Shown here: positions 1 through 8,902 of the stretch, in pieces
Numbering within the stretch: the first letter of the stretch is position 1
Layout of the letters: every line of letters begins with the position of its first letter
NCBI GenBank assembly: GCA_964016885.1
Contig: OZ024740.1
Span: 201,989,696 to 202,053,695 of the forward strand
DNA from: Eledone cirrhosa
Lineage: Eukaryota; Mollusca; Cephalopoda; Octopoda; Eledonidae
DNA length: 64,000 nucleotides
Direction of reading: 5' to 3'
Notes under the pieces: generated by a model
The model's input: the letters and a program-made list of their open reading frames with translations, nothing else
Told to the model about the DNA's origin: nothing
Database searches by the model: none
Made by a program: the position numbers and the translations under genes

Positions 1-290
1 ATTAATAATAATAATAATGAAAATATTGTGTACAGTGCTCAGGTGCACTACAACTCATCAAAAGTGTATGTATAGTACATAGGGTAATGTACAAACGTCA
101 GGAAAATGAACAGTGCATGAGTCATGATATACACATGTGTGCATGTGTATGGAAGGGGTACATCAGGTGTAGTTTTGGCAAATTTCGGGAAGCATGAGGG
201 TTTTAAAGGATGCAGTGTCTTAGCAGCTAACAACTAACACAGGCAGTTTGTTCCATGCTTCAGCAACTCTGAGCGTGAAGATTATTAGCT
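1..290 (-). mobile_element. LINE ORF2 C-terminal end and 3' tail, truncated (CR1/Jockey/RTE-like)
   Basis: Read on the minus strand, about 290 to 190 encodes LRVAEAWNKLP followed, after one stop, by DTASFKTL. This resembles the R-V-x-x-x-W-N-x-L-P...SFK signature at the C terminus of many CR1/Jockey/RTE-type reverse transcriptases. The fragment continues into a 3' UTR (TGTAGTGCACCTGAGCAC near 35-55) and a tail of ATT repeats at 1-20. The same 3' UTR with an ATT/ATC tail recurs on the plus strand at 13165-13230, which supports a dispersed LINE 3' end. It is a relic with no intact ORF. The clade is inferred from a short motif. Confidence 0.6.
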
Positions 291-354
291 CTTGAAATAT
301 TCTGATAATGTAAGTAATCTGAGGATTGTATACATGCAACAAGAGGAAGGCTTG

Positions 355-412
355 TATTGTCATCATTTAACATCTATTTTCCATAGTTGCATAGGTTAGA
401 TGGGTTGTAACT
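355..412 (-). mobile_element. ATC-tailed SINE core fragment
   Basis: The sequence CATCATTTAACATCTATTTT and the following CCATAGTTGCATAGG match the motif (ATC)n-TTTAACGTCCATTTTCCA-GCTTGCATGGGT seen in this window at 3409, 5445, 11232, 14160 and 14278. This is the tail-proximal part of a tRNA-derived SINE on the minus strand. Only about 55 bp are recognisable. Confidence 0.5.
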
Positions 413-429
413 GTGTGAGGCTTAATAGA

Positions 430-690
430 TCAGGTGTAGGGTTGGATTTAGACCTTGTGGGGCCCGGGGCACTTCAGGTTTGGGAGGCCCTTCATACACA
501 AAAAATTAGAATTCACAGCAAACTCCCCAATTTCACATATGAAAGTTAGCTTGGCATAAGTAATTGGAATTGAGACATTATACATGCAGGTATTAAATTC
601 AAAAATTCAAACCATCCTAAAACTAAAAAAAGACCAGCTGGAGGCCTGGGGCAATTGCTCCCTTTGCACCCCATTAAATCTAGCTCTGGT
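430..690. mobile_element. Non-autonomous hAT-like element (internally deleted)
   Basis: The ends are imperfect inverted repeats: GGTTGGATTTAGACC near 433 against ATTAAATCTAGCTCTGG near 674, the usual look of hAT-type termini with a GGATTTA block. The subterminal stretch at 498-575 (ATACACAAAAAATTAGAATT, then CACAGCAAAC and TAATTGGAATT) matches 61600-61675, which lies downstream of the decayed hAT transposase at the other end of the window. I therefore read this as a deletion derivative of the same family. No ORF is present. The exact target duplication is not resolved. Confidence 0.55.
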
Positions 691-974
691 TAGGTGATCA
701 TGTCTTGCTCATACATTCCATTTTTTGCTTGGTTTTTGGACATTTTCTTAAATTCTTATAAGCGGGTGGGGTGATCGGTTAATGTATAGTGTATGTTCAT
801 AAATAAGGGATTTCTTGTAATGTTCTTTTTTTATCATATATAATGTTTTTTTTTATGTAAAATAAAATTATTATTAGGTTCTCCAGCTGCTGTATCAATA
901 TGAATCACTTACAGTAAAATTTCGTCAGAGATAGATTAGTAAAATTTAATAAGTTAATAAGCTTGGTGGGGGGC
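691..974. other. AT-rich spacer, nothing recognised
   Basis: This stretch is AT-rich with T and A runs. I see no coding exon, tRNA or further repeat. Confidence 0.5.
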
Positions 975-1210
975 ATTATTTAAGACCTGAGAGTAGAGGT
1001 TCACTTCACAATCATTAGATCTTGAGTTTGATCCCACTGTGTGGCATCTTGAGCAAGTGTCATTTACCATAGCCACAGGTCAACTGATGCTTTGTGAGTG
1101 AACCTGGCTAGATGGAAACTGCTTGCAATCCCTAGTCACTGTTAATTTCATGAGCAGGTTGTTCCTTTAATCAAACAACTGCGACACTCATCACCATAAT
1201 CAACAAAGGT
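975..1210 (+). mobile_element. tRNA-derived SINE (plus strand)
   Basis: A tRNA-like head is visible, with an A-box-like segment near 990-1005 and a B-box-like GAGTTTGATCCC at 1023-1035. It is followed by the body CTTGAGCAAGTGTCATTTACC seen in inverse form in the minus-strand SINEs at 8160 and 14278. The 3' part, with TTCATGAGCAGG at 1148-1160 and CACTCATCA, recurs at 14886-14935. This is consistent with octopus tRNA-related SINEs. The copy is old and diverged. Confidence 0.6.
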
Positions 1211-1225
1211 CCAATGATTTTATCC

Positions 1226-1930
1226 CATCACCACCACCAACAACAACAATACAAAACTAACACCAACAACATTGCAACTAACAACAACACCATCAAAACC
1301 ACTAACACCACCACCATCAACATCACCATAACCAACAACACCATCTCCACCGCCAGTAAAACCACCAACACCATCATCATCACTAACACCCCCATCACCA
1401 CCACCAGTAACACTATCATCACCGTCATCAACACCATCACCACCAACAACAACACCACTACCAACAAAACCCCCAGCAGCATTATCACCACCACTAACAC
1501 CACCATCAGCACCACCACTAAACACCAACAACACTATCACCACCATCAACACCAACAACACCACCACCAAACACGAACACCAACAACACTATCACCACCA
1601 CCAACAAGACCAACACCACCACCACCAACAACAACTCCATCATCACCAACACCACCATCACCAACAACACCATCACCAACAACACCACCACCAACACCAT
1701 CACCAACAACACCAACACCACCACCACCAACACCACCAACAACAACTCCATCATCACCAACAACACCAACACCATCACCAACACCACCACCACCAACACC
1801 ACCAACAACAACTCCACCATCACCAACACCACCATCACCAACAACACCACCACCAACACCATCACCAACAACACCACTACCACCACCAACAACTCCACCA
1901 TCACCAACAACAACAACACCACCACCAATA
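1226..1930. repeat. CAC/CAA triplet-rich low-complexity tract (A/C strand asymmetry)
   Basis: About 700 bp are composed almost only of A and C on the plus strand, mainly CAC, CAA, ACC and CCA triplets with sparse T and G that become rarer toward the right end. Long ORFs in several frames on both strands (Thr/Pro/Asn-rich plus, Val/Leu/Gly-rich minus) follow from the lack of stop codons in the tract and are not supported as genes. It ends about 30 bp before the splice acceptor of the SLC37 exon, so it lies in the intron upstream of that exon. Confidence 0.85.
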
Positions 1931-1959
1931 TCTTATCTGTATGTTATCTGTTACCATAG

Positions 1960-2057
1960 GTGCTGCACTGGGCCCTTTATTAACTGGTATCCTGTCTCAA
2001 CGGAACTGGAATAATGTTTTCTACATGCTCATTTGTGCCGATGCTTTAGCATTCCTG
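1960..2057 (+). CDS. Single internal exon of an SLC37-family sugar-phosphate exchanger
   Basis: The 98-bp exon encodes GAALGPLLTGILSQ, then RNWNNVFYMLICADALAFL. SLC37 proteins are 12-TM major-facilitator antiporters of the endoplasmic reticulum membrane that exchange glucose-6-phosphate for phosphate. The signature G-x-x-x-GP-L-x-G followed by WNNVFYML-x-xAD-x-x-A-L-L is characteristic of the last transmembrane helices of SLC37A1/A2/A3. An acceptor (TTACCATAG, AG at 1958-1959) and a consensus donor (CTG then GTGAGT from 2058) bound the exon. The first Gly codon is split across the upstream junction (phase 1). The frame stays open to 2228, but that extension does not look like SLC37 and begins with the donor, so I treat it as intron. 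No other exon of the gene was found within the window. It may be the genuine gene with long introns or an isolated relic, but the intact frame and splice sites favour a real exon. The member (A1, A2 or A3) is not resolved. Confidence 0.78.
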
Positions 2058-3200
2058 GTGAGTATAATCATCACGTTCCGCACTAATGAAAGCAAAATAG
2101 CTTTAAAATATCTCCGCCAATATCTACCTCTTAACACCATTGGACGGTTCATCTACTCCATTTTGATGCTGATAACACTCACTGCTGTATATTTATCACT
2201 GACCAATGATTTCTTTGTTTCTTATTGAATTGTATATATATATATACAAGCAGATTAGTTTAACATCATGCGTGATTGTGAAAATAAAACGCACATGTGG
2301 AAAAACAGGGCTGGTGACGTCAGAATGAGACGAATGTTTGTTTACATGAAACAACAGTCAAAAACATTCCGAAAAAAACTCTACAATAAGGAGTTCAGCA
2401 AAAAGCAATATTATCGCGTTTTTTTTTTGTTTTTTTTTTAAAATATACCGGGATTAGTCACAAATAATTTAAGCACTCTAGGAAAGAAATCCGAGTATAA
2501 ATATATAAATGAAAGGTATAGAAAGTATTGTAGCAAGAAGCCAACAGTATTCCATAATATATAAGTGACTATATATATATATGTATGTATATATATACTG
2601 GTAACATGTATCCCAGTACAACCTGTCTCATGGTCGGGTTGTTGGCGACTAAACTGGCAACCCCACCAAGGTTTATTGGTGAGGAGGGTGACTTTGGACA
2701 TCCTGCAGGACTAAAAACAAAACCTGTCAAAGGGCAAAGGAGCTCTTAAGAGTCAATGGCCATCCAAAATCACTGGGAGAGATGACCCCTTAGCCTTTGT
2801 CAAGGCAGAATTCTAGGAGAAGGAAAACTCTGATATAACACCTGCAACCCTGATGGTATCCAATGATGTTGACTTGTTCTTCTTTTTGGTAAATATCGTC
2901 TTGGTTAAGAGAGTGGGACTGGCTTTGTACTGTGCCTTTGCTCACTATAAAAGCTTCACGGCACAGGCATTGCTTTATATCTGGAGATCTCTCTGCACTT
3001 GTCGTCACATGGTACCATGGGCCCAGCACTATGTGTCAATAATTATCACAAGTGTAGTGTTTGTACCAGAGTTTTCAAGTCGCTGGCTGGACTAAAAAGT
3101 CACACTCATTCAGCGCATCGGTAGGGGTTTTCCTACATGGATATAAAGTAGTGGCTGTACTCGAAAACGAGTTGGCAGCCACCATATATATATATACACA
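2058..3200. other. Presumed SLC37 intron / repeats, no gene recognised
   Basis: The stretch contains (TA)n at 2233-2246 and 2570-2597, T-rich runs at 2420-2440, a perfect TGACGTCA (CRE-like) at 2315-2322, and a moderately GC-balanced stretch at 2610-3180 that looks like an unidentified dispersed repeat. Overlapping short ORFs on both strands at 2438-3280 have no recognisable domain or splice context. Confidence 0.5.
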
Positions 3201-3203
3201 CAT

Positions 3204-3385
3204 CATGTTTAATATAGAAATGGCTCCTACAGGACTAGAACTGTTTCATTCAAAAGAAATCATCAAGAAAGTCCTTTCCTGATGATTTATTTTGAATGAA
3301 ACAGTGAAGCTATTTCTGTATTAAACATGTTTAGACTCTACTAATGTATTGAGTACCTTACTATATTGTGGTTACCCCCAATTGA
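3204..3385. mobile_element. Long palindromic (foldback) element, copy 1
   Basis: The left arm 3204-3265 (CATGTTTAATATAGAAATGG ... GAACTGTTTCATTC) is inverted at 3272-3329 (GAATGAAACAG ... TATTTCTGTATTAAACATG). The flank CTAATGTATTGAGTACCTTA (about 3340-3360), followed by TGTGGTTACCCCC, recurs inverted beside copies 2 (5259-5437) and 3 (7238-7398). Shared flank plus palindrome defines one repeat family with a hairpin end. No coding capacity is present. Confidence 0.7.
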
Positions 3386-3408
3386 ACTCGGGATTCACAC
3401 ACATATTT

Positions 3409-3465
3409 ATCATCATTATCATCATCGTTTTGACATCCATTTTTCCATACTTGCATGGGTTGATT
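3409..3465 (-). mobile_element. ATC-tailed SINE core fragment
   Basis: ATCATCATTATCATCATCG is followed by TTTTGACATCCATTTTTCCA and TACTTGCATGGGTTG. This is the SINE tail-proximal motif on the minus strand. A short matching piece in the other orientation (AAATGTTAAATGATGATGATG) lies at 3752-3772. Confidence 0.5.
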
Positions 3466-3474
3466 GAGATATAA

Positions 3475-3477
<3 letters not shown>

Positions 3478-3533
<56 letters not shown>
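3478..3533. repeat. (AT)n microsatellite
   Basis: About 28 uninterrupted AT dinucleotides run from 3478 and are followed by CA-rich and TG-rich segments at 3570-3612. Confidence 0.95.
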
Positions 3534-3539
<6 letters not shown>

Positions 3540-3771
3540 CATAAATGTTAAATGATGATACATATATACATGCACACACATACACACAAACACACACATA
3601 TATGTGTGTGTATGTATGTAGTGCACTCTGTAGAGTGGAGGAACGTATGTAAACGTGGTGAGGCCCTGGTTCCTTTGAAAGGTCTGTGGCTCCAGTTGAA
3701 TATTGATTTTGGTCTGTCACAACCCATCTAATCTTTGTTAGCAGGGAAATCAAATGTTAAATGATGATGAT

Positions 3772-3810
<39 letters not shown>

Positions 3811-4559
3811 TTATTTCAGTATCAAATACACTGAATGAAATATTCAGGTACTGTTTGTAGTGTCAAAGTAATATATATTATTAATAGTGACTGTTTACTG
3901 AGAGGGTTCACCAAAGTATTTACTTCTCATAAATGTTTTGAAATCCCTGTAGTATCGGTCTTCAAATAGTGCCTATTAATATATATATATATATAAAAAA
4001 TTTGATTTATGCCATTAAATGTAAAGGATGCTGACAATACAACAGAACAAATACGAATAAATAAGGAAAATATGTTTATTCAAAAATATAGACCAGTATT
4101 AAATATAGTTTAATATACATTATGTCAACACCATAACATGCTAACCATCCAAATAGACACATACATATACACACACATAACACCTATTTTCAAAAATAAA
4201 ATCCAGAGCTAAATAAACCTTAACATAGTTAATACTCTAACACCTTAACATGCTAACCCCCCCCCCACACACACACCACACACATGTAACACCCATACAC
4301 ATACAGAATTCCCTCCTCCATTTTTACTAATAGAATCATCTTCCTACACACACACACCAGCACACAAATAAACATACATATCTCTACTTTCTTTATTTTA
4401 ATAGAAAGTCTGAATTTTGACACCTCAGCACACCAGCCATATTCACTGAACCAGAACAATTCTCCCCATCCCGTTTTTCTTGACCATTATCTTTTGTTTG
4501 GCACAAAATTCTCTAAATGGCTACAAAAAAATTCCAAAATACAGGCCGAAATTTAATGT
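3534..4559. other. AT-rich spacer with microsatellites, no gene recognised
   Basis: The spacer holds an (AT)n run at 3776-3806, a C10 run with CA repeats at 4258-4285, and further CA-rich stretches. No coding exon is supported. The short ORF on the minus strand at 4253-4459 is CA/GT-repeat derived. Confidence 0.55.
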
Positions 4560-4712
4560 ACTTGTTCACGTGACAGTCATAATTTCATTTATAACCAATC
4601 AAATTACATTTATAAAAAAGCCTTTGTGAGCCATTTTTTTAAAGTAAAAAAAAATTCAAACACAAACTGGCGCGAAAGCTGATGTGCTTATTCACGTGAC
4701 TGCATCAACCAA
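4560..4712. promoter_or_regulatory. Possible promoter-like cluster: two CACGTGAC E-boxes, CCAAT, E2F-like site
   Basis: TTCACGTGAC occurs twice, at 4566-4575 and 4691-4700. An inverted-CCAAT-context box (AACCAATCAAAT) lies at 4595-4606, and GGCGCGAAAGC, a match to the E2F core, lies at 4669-4679. Together these motifs resemble a housekeeping promoter, but no first exon or CpG-rich stretch is visible on either side. A chance or transposon-derived cluster is equally possible. Confidence 0.25.
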
Positions 4713-4895
4713 CCAAACTTCACTCATATATGAAAAAAAGGAACCAAATAAATTTTTTTTTTTTTTTAAAAGACTCCAGTTGCATTTTCGATTTCATATA
4801 TATATATATAATATATTAACAAATGGAAACTATATTTATAAAACCATATTTATTTCATTATACATATTTCAAGGGCCACCAAAGCAAACTATGGT

Positions 4896-4991
4896 GTAGG
4901 TGTCATGACAAAAAGCTCCCAGCCTACACTGTAAAGTGGTCATGTAGGTGTCACAACAAAAAGCACACAGTCCACAATGTAAAGTGGCCGT
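4896..4991. repeat. Two 48-bp tandem units
   Basis: Unit 1 (4896-4943) and unit 2 (4944-4991) both begin GTAGGTGTCA and end with GTAAAGTGG followed by TCAT or CCGT. They are diverged tandem copies. Confidence 0.8.
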
Positions 4992-5258
4992 AGAGAGAAA
5001 GAGGATTTTAATAGTGAATGTTCTCATATTTTTTTTTCTTTTATTTATTATATTCTATATATTTACAAATGTGTGTCCTTGTATATTGAAGGCCTTCTAA
5101 AACACATAAAATAAAGGGATAGTTCCCCCTTTGTATTTTATTCCTTAAGAACTTTACACCATGAAAATTTACTGTCCATACATATTTATATATATCTACA
5201 TAGCTACAGTAAAATAAATGTCCATGCATATATATATGTGTGTGTGTATCCTGGGTTT
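4992..5258. other. AT-rich spacer, nothing recognised
   Basis: T-rich and TA-rich sequence with short TATA and TGTG runs at 5228-5248. No gene or element is recognised. Confidence 0.5.
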
Positions 5259-5437
5259 AATCAGGGGTAACCACAGTAAGTAAGGTACTCAATACATAGC
5301 AGAGTATAAATTTTTAATATAGAAATGGCTTCTACAGGACTAGAACTATTTCATTTGAAGGAAATCATCAGGAAAGCCTGATGATTTCCTTTGAACGAAA
5401 CAGTTCTAGTCCTGTTGAAGCCATTTCTATATTAAAT
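5259..5437. mobile_element. Long palindromic (foldback) element, copy 2
   Basis: The arms TTTAATATAGAAATGGCTTC ... GATTTCC (5314-5370) and GGAAATCATC's inverse ... GAAGCCATTTCTATATTAAA (to 5437) form a near-perfect hairpin. The left flank GGGGTAACCACAGTAAG and AAGGTACTCAATACAT (5264-5297) equals the inverted right flank of copy 1. Confidence 0.75.
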
Positions 5438-5448
5438 ATATATATATA

Positions 5449-5495
5449 TCATCATCATCATCACCGTTTTATGTCCATTCTTCCACGCTAACAAT
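5449..5495 (-). mobile_element. ATC-tailed SINE core fragment
   Basis: (ATC)n is followed by CGTTTTATGTCCATTCTTCC and ACGCTAACA, the tail-proximal SINE motif on the minus strand. It abuts the 5S-like fragment. Confidence 0.5.
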
Positions 5496-5550
5496 GGGCC
5501 TAGTTAGGACTTAGATGGGTGACCGCTTGGGAAACCTAGGTGTTGTAAGC
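5496..5550 (+). pseudogene. 5S rRNA-derived 3' fragment
   Basis: The 55 bases start GGGCCTAGTTAGGACTTAGA and continue TGGGTGACCGCTTGGGAAA to TGTTGTAAGC. They follow the 3' half of metazoan 5S rRNA (GGGCCTGGTTAG, CTTGGATGGG, GACCGCCTGGGAA, GGTGCTGTAGGC) with scattered substitutions. The piece covers the intermediate element and C box of the internal RNA polymerase III promoter but lacks the A-box half and a T-run terminator. It could be a dead 5S copy or the head of a 5S-derived (SINE3-type) retroposon. The downstream body at 5551-5600 is not recognised. Confidence 0.75.
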
Positions 5551-5684
5551 ACTTCCTTTTACAAGGGCAGTACCCCAGCATGGCCTCAGCAAGATGGCTG
5601 GAACAGGTAAAAGTGTATACATGTATTATTACAACTAAACAATACATTACATGACATTTTACATCGCTTAACACTACCACCGAA

Positions 5685-5790
5685 GTAGGCCACTGAGATT
5701 TGAACTCAAAACATAAAGAGCCAGAACAAATATTGGAAGGTGTTTTATCCAATGCTCTCACAATCCTGTCAATCCACCACACTGGGCTCA
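5685..5790 (-). mobile_element. tRNA-derived SINE head (minus strand)
   Basis: Read on the minus strand, the fragment gives GGATTGACAGGATTGTGAG, then GTTTTGAGTTCAAATCTCAG. The GTTCAAATC is a B-box. The same architecture (GGTxGAxTGxCAG ... TCTGAGTTCAAATCCC) is seen at 6545, 15185 and 17105, so this is one SINE family, related to tRNA-derived octopus SINEs. Confidence 0.65.
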
Positions 5791-5851
5791 TACATTTATC
5801 AGTAATATAATAAAAGCCATGTGTATTTGTCCGTTACACACTAGAGATGTC

Positions 5852-5929
5852 TGAGGAAGGAAGGGGTGATGATATCGAATGACGAAGGAAGGGGTGATGA
5901 CGTCGATTAAGGAAGGAAGGGACGATGAC
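5852..5929. repeat. 28-bp tandem repeat, about 2.8 copies
   Basis: Units start at 5852, 5880 and 5908 with the core GAAGGAAGGGGTGATGA and diverge at their last bases. Confidence 0.85.
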
Positions 5930-6544
5930 AAACTACAGACACGCATCTACATATACATGTATATAAACAGACACACTTAGAAAAATAATTATTACATACA
6001 CACAAATTTATGTGATGACTGAGGGAGGGAGCTGACAAACTATAGAGGTCCAGTGTTCTAACATTTGTCACAGCTGTGTGTTTGTGAGTTTGATTCACTT
6101 GTGTGAGTGAGCACGAAGGAACCAACCAACCAACCAACAAACATCTCCTTTTTATATTATGTATAGATATTTTAATTAGCCGTCATTTTTAACAGCACGG
6201 GGCCAGCTAGTCTATATATAAATTTGAGCGACTTCCGTTCATCACACAATGTGTGTGTTTGTGGGAATGTATGTGTGTGTAAAAGGAAGGAAAGGGATGG
6301 TGGAAAAACTATAGCAAAACAGCAACTGGCATTTCATTTGCTATCCTGTGTGTATGTTTGTGTGGATGTATGTCTGAGTGTGTATTTTTGTAAGTGTGTC
6401 TGTGTTTGCACGTTTATATTTATATACTCATACATATGAATGTATGCATATGCACATACACACACATAGACATACATATACACATACACATCAGTGTGTT
6501 GAAAAAATTCTAGTTTTATAAACTCCAAAAGGATGAAAGATAGT
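5930..6544. other. Microsatellite-rich spacer, no gene recognised
   Basis: The spacer contains (CCAA)n at 6121-6138 and GT/TG-rich stretches at 6245-6410, followed by CA-rich sequence at 6450-6490. ORFs here are Cys/Val-rich products of GT repeats. Confidence 0.55.
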
Positions 6545-6650
6545 TGACTATGGCAGGATTTGAATTCATAGTAGTGAGAGCTGAAACAAATCCTGTAAAT
6601 TATTTTGTCCTGCACTCGAAATAACTCTGCTAATTCACTGACTGCCAATA
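6545..6650 (-). mobile_element. tRNA-derived SINE head (minus strand)
   Basis: The minus strand reads GGCAGTCAGTGAATTAGCAG and then TATGAATTCAAATCCTG, with B-box TTCAAATCC. It is the same family as 5685-5790 and 15185-15345. Confidence 0.6.
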
Positions 6651-7237
6651 TTTTGTTAGTGTTTGTAATGATTTGTGTAAAAAATATCCTTGTTAGTCTG
6701 TGATATATTATATCAAATATACATTCCTGTTGTAATGATAAGAAGCAATAACAGAACTTTACACAATTTTGAAAGATTGAAATTTATATACAAGGTGATC
6801 CTCACCAGTAATTTTGGTGTGTTGGTGTGTGTTTTGCCAGGAGGGTTGGGACATAGTTTAGAAGGTCGAGTGTGATTTTTAGTTTCCTTGTGCAGTATGG
6901 ATCAGGGGTCAGGTGAGTGAGGTCATATGTAAGTTTATAGGATATGATTGCTTGAATACATGGATAGCTTTGGTTTGTTCTAGATGTACTTACATTTAAG
7001 TTTAGGCAATCAATGGTCTTTATTATGTATATGTCCGTCATACTTTGATACCATGTGGACTGAGTTCTCCGTTGATAGGCCACTGTTATTGCATTTAATT
7101 GTGTTTGGAGAGAACTTTGGATTGGGGTTGATTTGTTTATGTTAAGTTTATGCCACTGATGGCCTTAATTGCACACACACACACACACACAATACAGGAT
7201 GGTTTTCCAAAGGGGTTCAGGAAGAAAGCATAATTAA
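6651..7237. other. AT-rich spacer, no gene recognised
   Basis: Short ORFs on both strands lack domains. A (CA)n run lies at 7172-7190. Confidence 0.5.
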
Positions 7238-7398
7238 ATAAGGTACTCAATACATTAGTAGAGACAGTGCATATTTATTTTATATAGGAAAGACTACCAC
7301 ATTGCTAGAGCTGTTTCATATGAAATAATCAGGACATTCCCAATGATTTCGTACAAATGAAACAGTTCTAGTCATGTAGTCAGAGTGGTAGTTCTGCT
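7238..7398. mobile_element. Long palindromic (foldback) element, copy 3
   Basis: The flank TAAGGTACTCAATACATTAG matches copies 1 and 2. The arms GCTAGAGCTGTTTCATATGA and TCGTACAAATGAAACAGTTC are inverted around 7340. This copy is more diverged, with GACTACCAC in place of ATGGCTTC. Confidence 0.65.
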
Positions 7399-7530
7399 TG
7401 CATGGGTCCACCAATTATCAGTGAACCATGCAACATGTCCAGCCCATCTGAGTTTGTTCAGACGGTACTCAACGATAATGTCCTTCAATCTGGTTCTTTC
7501 CCTGATCTGCTTGTTTCGGATGTGATCACA
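7399..7530 (-). pseudogene. LINE endonuclease-reverse transcriptase C-terminal fragment (RTE/Jockey-like)
   Basis: The minus strand encodes IRNKQIRERTRLKDIIVEYR and then LNKLRWAGHVAWFTDNWWT. The motif R-x-x-RWAGHV-x-R-x-xDNRW is typical of the region after the reverse transcriptase domain in many animal LINEs. The fragment is bounded by a 24-bp palindrome (7514-7537) upstream and palindromic element copy 3 downstream. No catalytic motifs are included, so it is a short relic. Confidence 0.65.
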
Positions 7531-7537
7531 TCCGAAA
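7514..7537. repeat. Perfect 24-bp palindrome
   Basis: TTTCGGATGTGA is followed directly by its own reverse complement TCACATCCGAAA with no loop. It sits at the upstream edge of the LINE fragment. Confidence 0.9.
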
Positions 7538-7571
7538 TTGATAATTATATATTTATATCCAGTGTGAGAAT

Positions 7572-7572
<1 letters not shown>

Positions 7573-7606
<34 letters not shown>

Positions 7607-7607
7607 C
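7573..7607. repeat. (CA)n(TA)n microsatellite
   Basis: CACACA... followed by TATATA... over 35 bp. Confidence 0.9.
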
Positions 7608-8159
7608 CACCTGTACCCCATAATATTATGTTGCTCTTTTTATTTTACTGTTTAGTCAGGCAGAGAAGGGCAGTGCTCATGACCTTTAACAAAGCCTCTA
7701 AGACTGCTGGGTGAGAGAGAGAGGGAGCGGGGGGAAGTATTCTCAAACTCAAGACCTAATCTGGATGCTTGCAACAGAGTGAACTCTGCTAAAGTCACCC
7801 AATTTCCAGGTGGTAGTATTAAATCAGGTAACAGATTAAGTCTGTCACTGTGTAACATAACATCTATATAGAAACCACTATGTGTATCAGGTGACAGATT
7901 GTTTACCACTGCCTTACATAATATAATACACTATGTGTATTAATGATGTATATGATATATTGTATTGTTGAACCTCCATCAATTCTGACAAGAGTTCCAG
8001 ATGATTGATCAACAGAACTGCCTAGTCTTGAAATGAATGTATAAGTGGTTGAGCATTCTACAGACATATACACCCTTAATATAGTTCTCAGGGAGATTCA
8101 GCATTATAGCATGTGTCAAGGCTGACCCTCTGAATTACTGGTGCAACTAATTTTTTCCA
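7608..8159. other. Spacer, no gene recognised
   Basis: A GA-rich patch lies at 7710-7735. The minus-strand ORF at 7652-7909 has no recognisable domain. Confidence 0.5.
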
Positions 8160-8285
8160 ACTGTGTGGACTGAAGTAACATGAAATAAAGTGTCTTGCTC
8201 AAGGACACAACATGTAGCCAGGAATCAAACTAATGACCTTACAATTGAGCTGAGCACCCTAACCACTAAACCATGTGCCTTATAC
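8160..8285 (-). mobile_element. tRNA-derived SINE (minus strand)
   Basis: The plus strand reads AAATAAAGTGTCTTGCTCAA, then ATGACCTTACAATTGAGCTG and CTAACCACTAAACCATGTGCC. Inverted, this is a tRNA-like head (GGCACATGGTTTAGTGGTTAG with B-box region). It matches the head of the longer copy at 14278-14627. Confidence 0.75.
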
Positions 8286-8698
8286 AACACAGTGAAATTA
8301 TATTCTTTGTTGCTTGTATTTGATTTTTTTCATCATACCAGATTCTTGACAATAACTCCAAGTGAAGTTGCTGGCTTTCTCATTAAGTAATTAAATATCT
8401 ATTTATTGTATAATCAAGTATTTAAGTATTTATTACGTGATGAAATATTTTATTATTATGCAAATAAGTATGTTATACAAGTGACATATATTTGGTCTCA
8501 GCAGATTTACTAATGTAGTTATATAGATTTAATCTTAGATGTTCATAAAAGTCAATGTTAGGTTCTTTGTTCAATTGTTACAGTTTCTCAGAGAACCCTT
8601 CTTTTTTTCCTGATTTTCTACTCTTGTGCTCTTTATCTACTTTCCTCTCCTTCCATATAGCTGTAAATATTGGCTTGGCTGCAAATCTTGGATCTGCT
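8286..8698. other. AT-rich spacer, no gene recognised
   Basis: No exon, RNA or further repeat is recognised. Confidence 0.5.
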
Positions 8699-8902
8699 TT
8701 AACCCTTTAGCATTTACATTACTCTATATTTACTATTGTACATAATTATCTCACATAATATCAAATCTACGAGATTTTGATGTTATTTATTTTGAGAACA
8801 GTACCTTAACATAAGTATGAGCAGCCAGTTATGGCCAGTTTGAACAGAAAGAGGTGAGAGAATTCTGGCTGGATACAGCCGGTTTAAATGCTAAATTGTT
8901 AA
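8699..8902. mobile_element. TTAA-flanked MITE (piggyBac-like), copy 1
   Basis: The element is bounded by TTAA on both sides (8699-8702 and 8899-8902), with inverted termini CCCTTTAGCATTTA and TAAATGCTAAATTG. TTAA target duplications with CCC-starting termini are the hallmark of piggyBac-type elements. The interior (TATTTATTTTGAGAACA ... GAACAGAAAGAGGTGAGAGA) is shared with five other copies at 9175, 11765, 16206, about 17590 and about 18050. Non-coding. Confidence 0.8.

Noticed and set aside
1214..2014. 266-residue Thr/Pro/Asn-rich ORF and three antisense Val/Leu/Gly-rich ORFs
   Set aside because: They arise from a stop-free CAC/CAA triplet tract; the real exon uses a splice acceptor at 1958-1959 and only overlaps the end.
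2058..2228. Continuation of the SLC37 frame to a stop at 2228
   Set aside because: It begins with a consensus donor (GTGAGT) and the extra residues do not resemble SLC37 C-termini, so it is treated as intron.
2315..2322. Perfect TGACGTCA as a CRE promoter element
   Set aside because: A single 8-bp match in likely intronic DNA with no start site or other promoter feature.
2790..3282. Overlapping ORFs on both strands
   Set aside because: No recognisable domain, no splice sites of note, and the region behaves like dispersed repeat.
6224..6648. Cys/Val-rich ORFs
   Set aside because: They are translations of TG/CA microsatellites.
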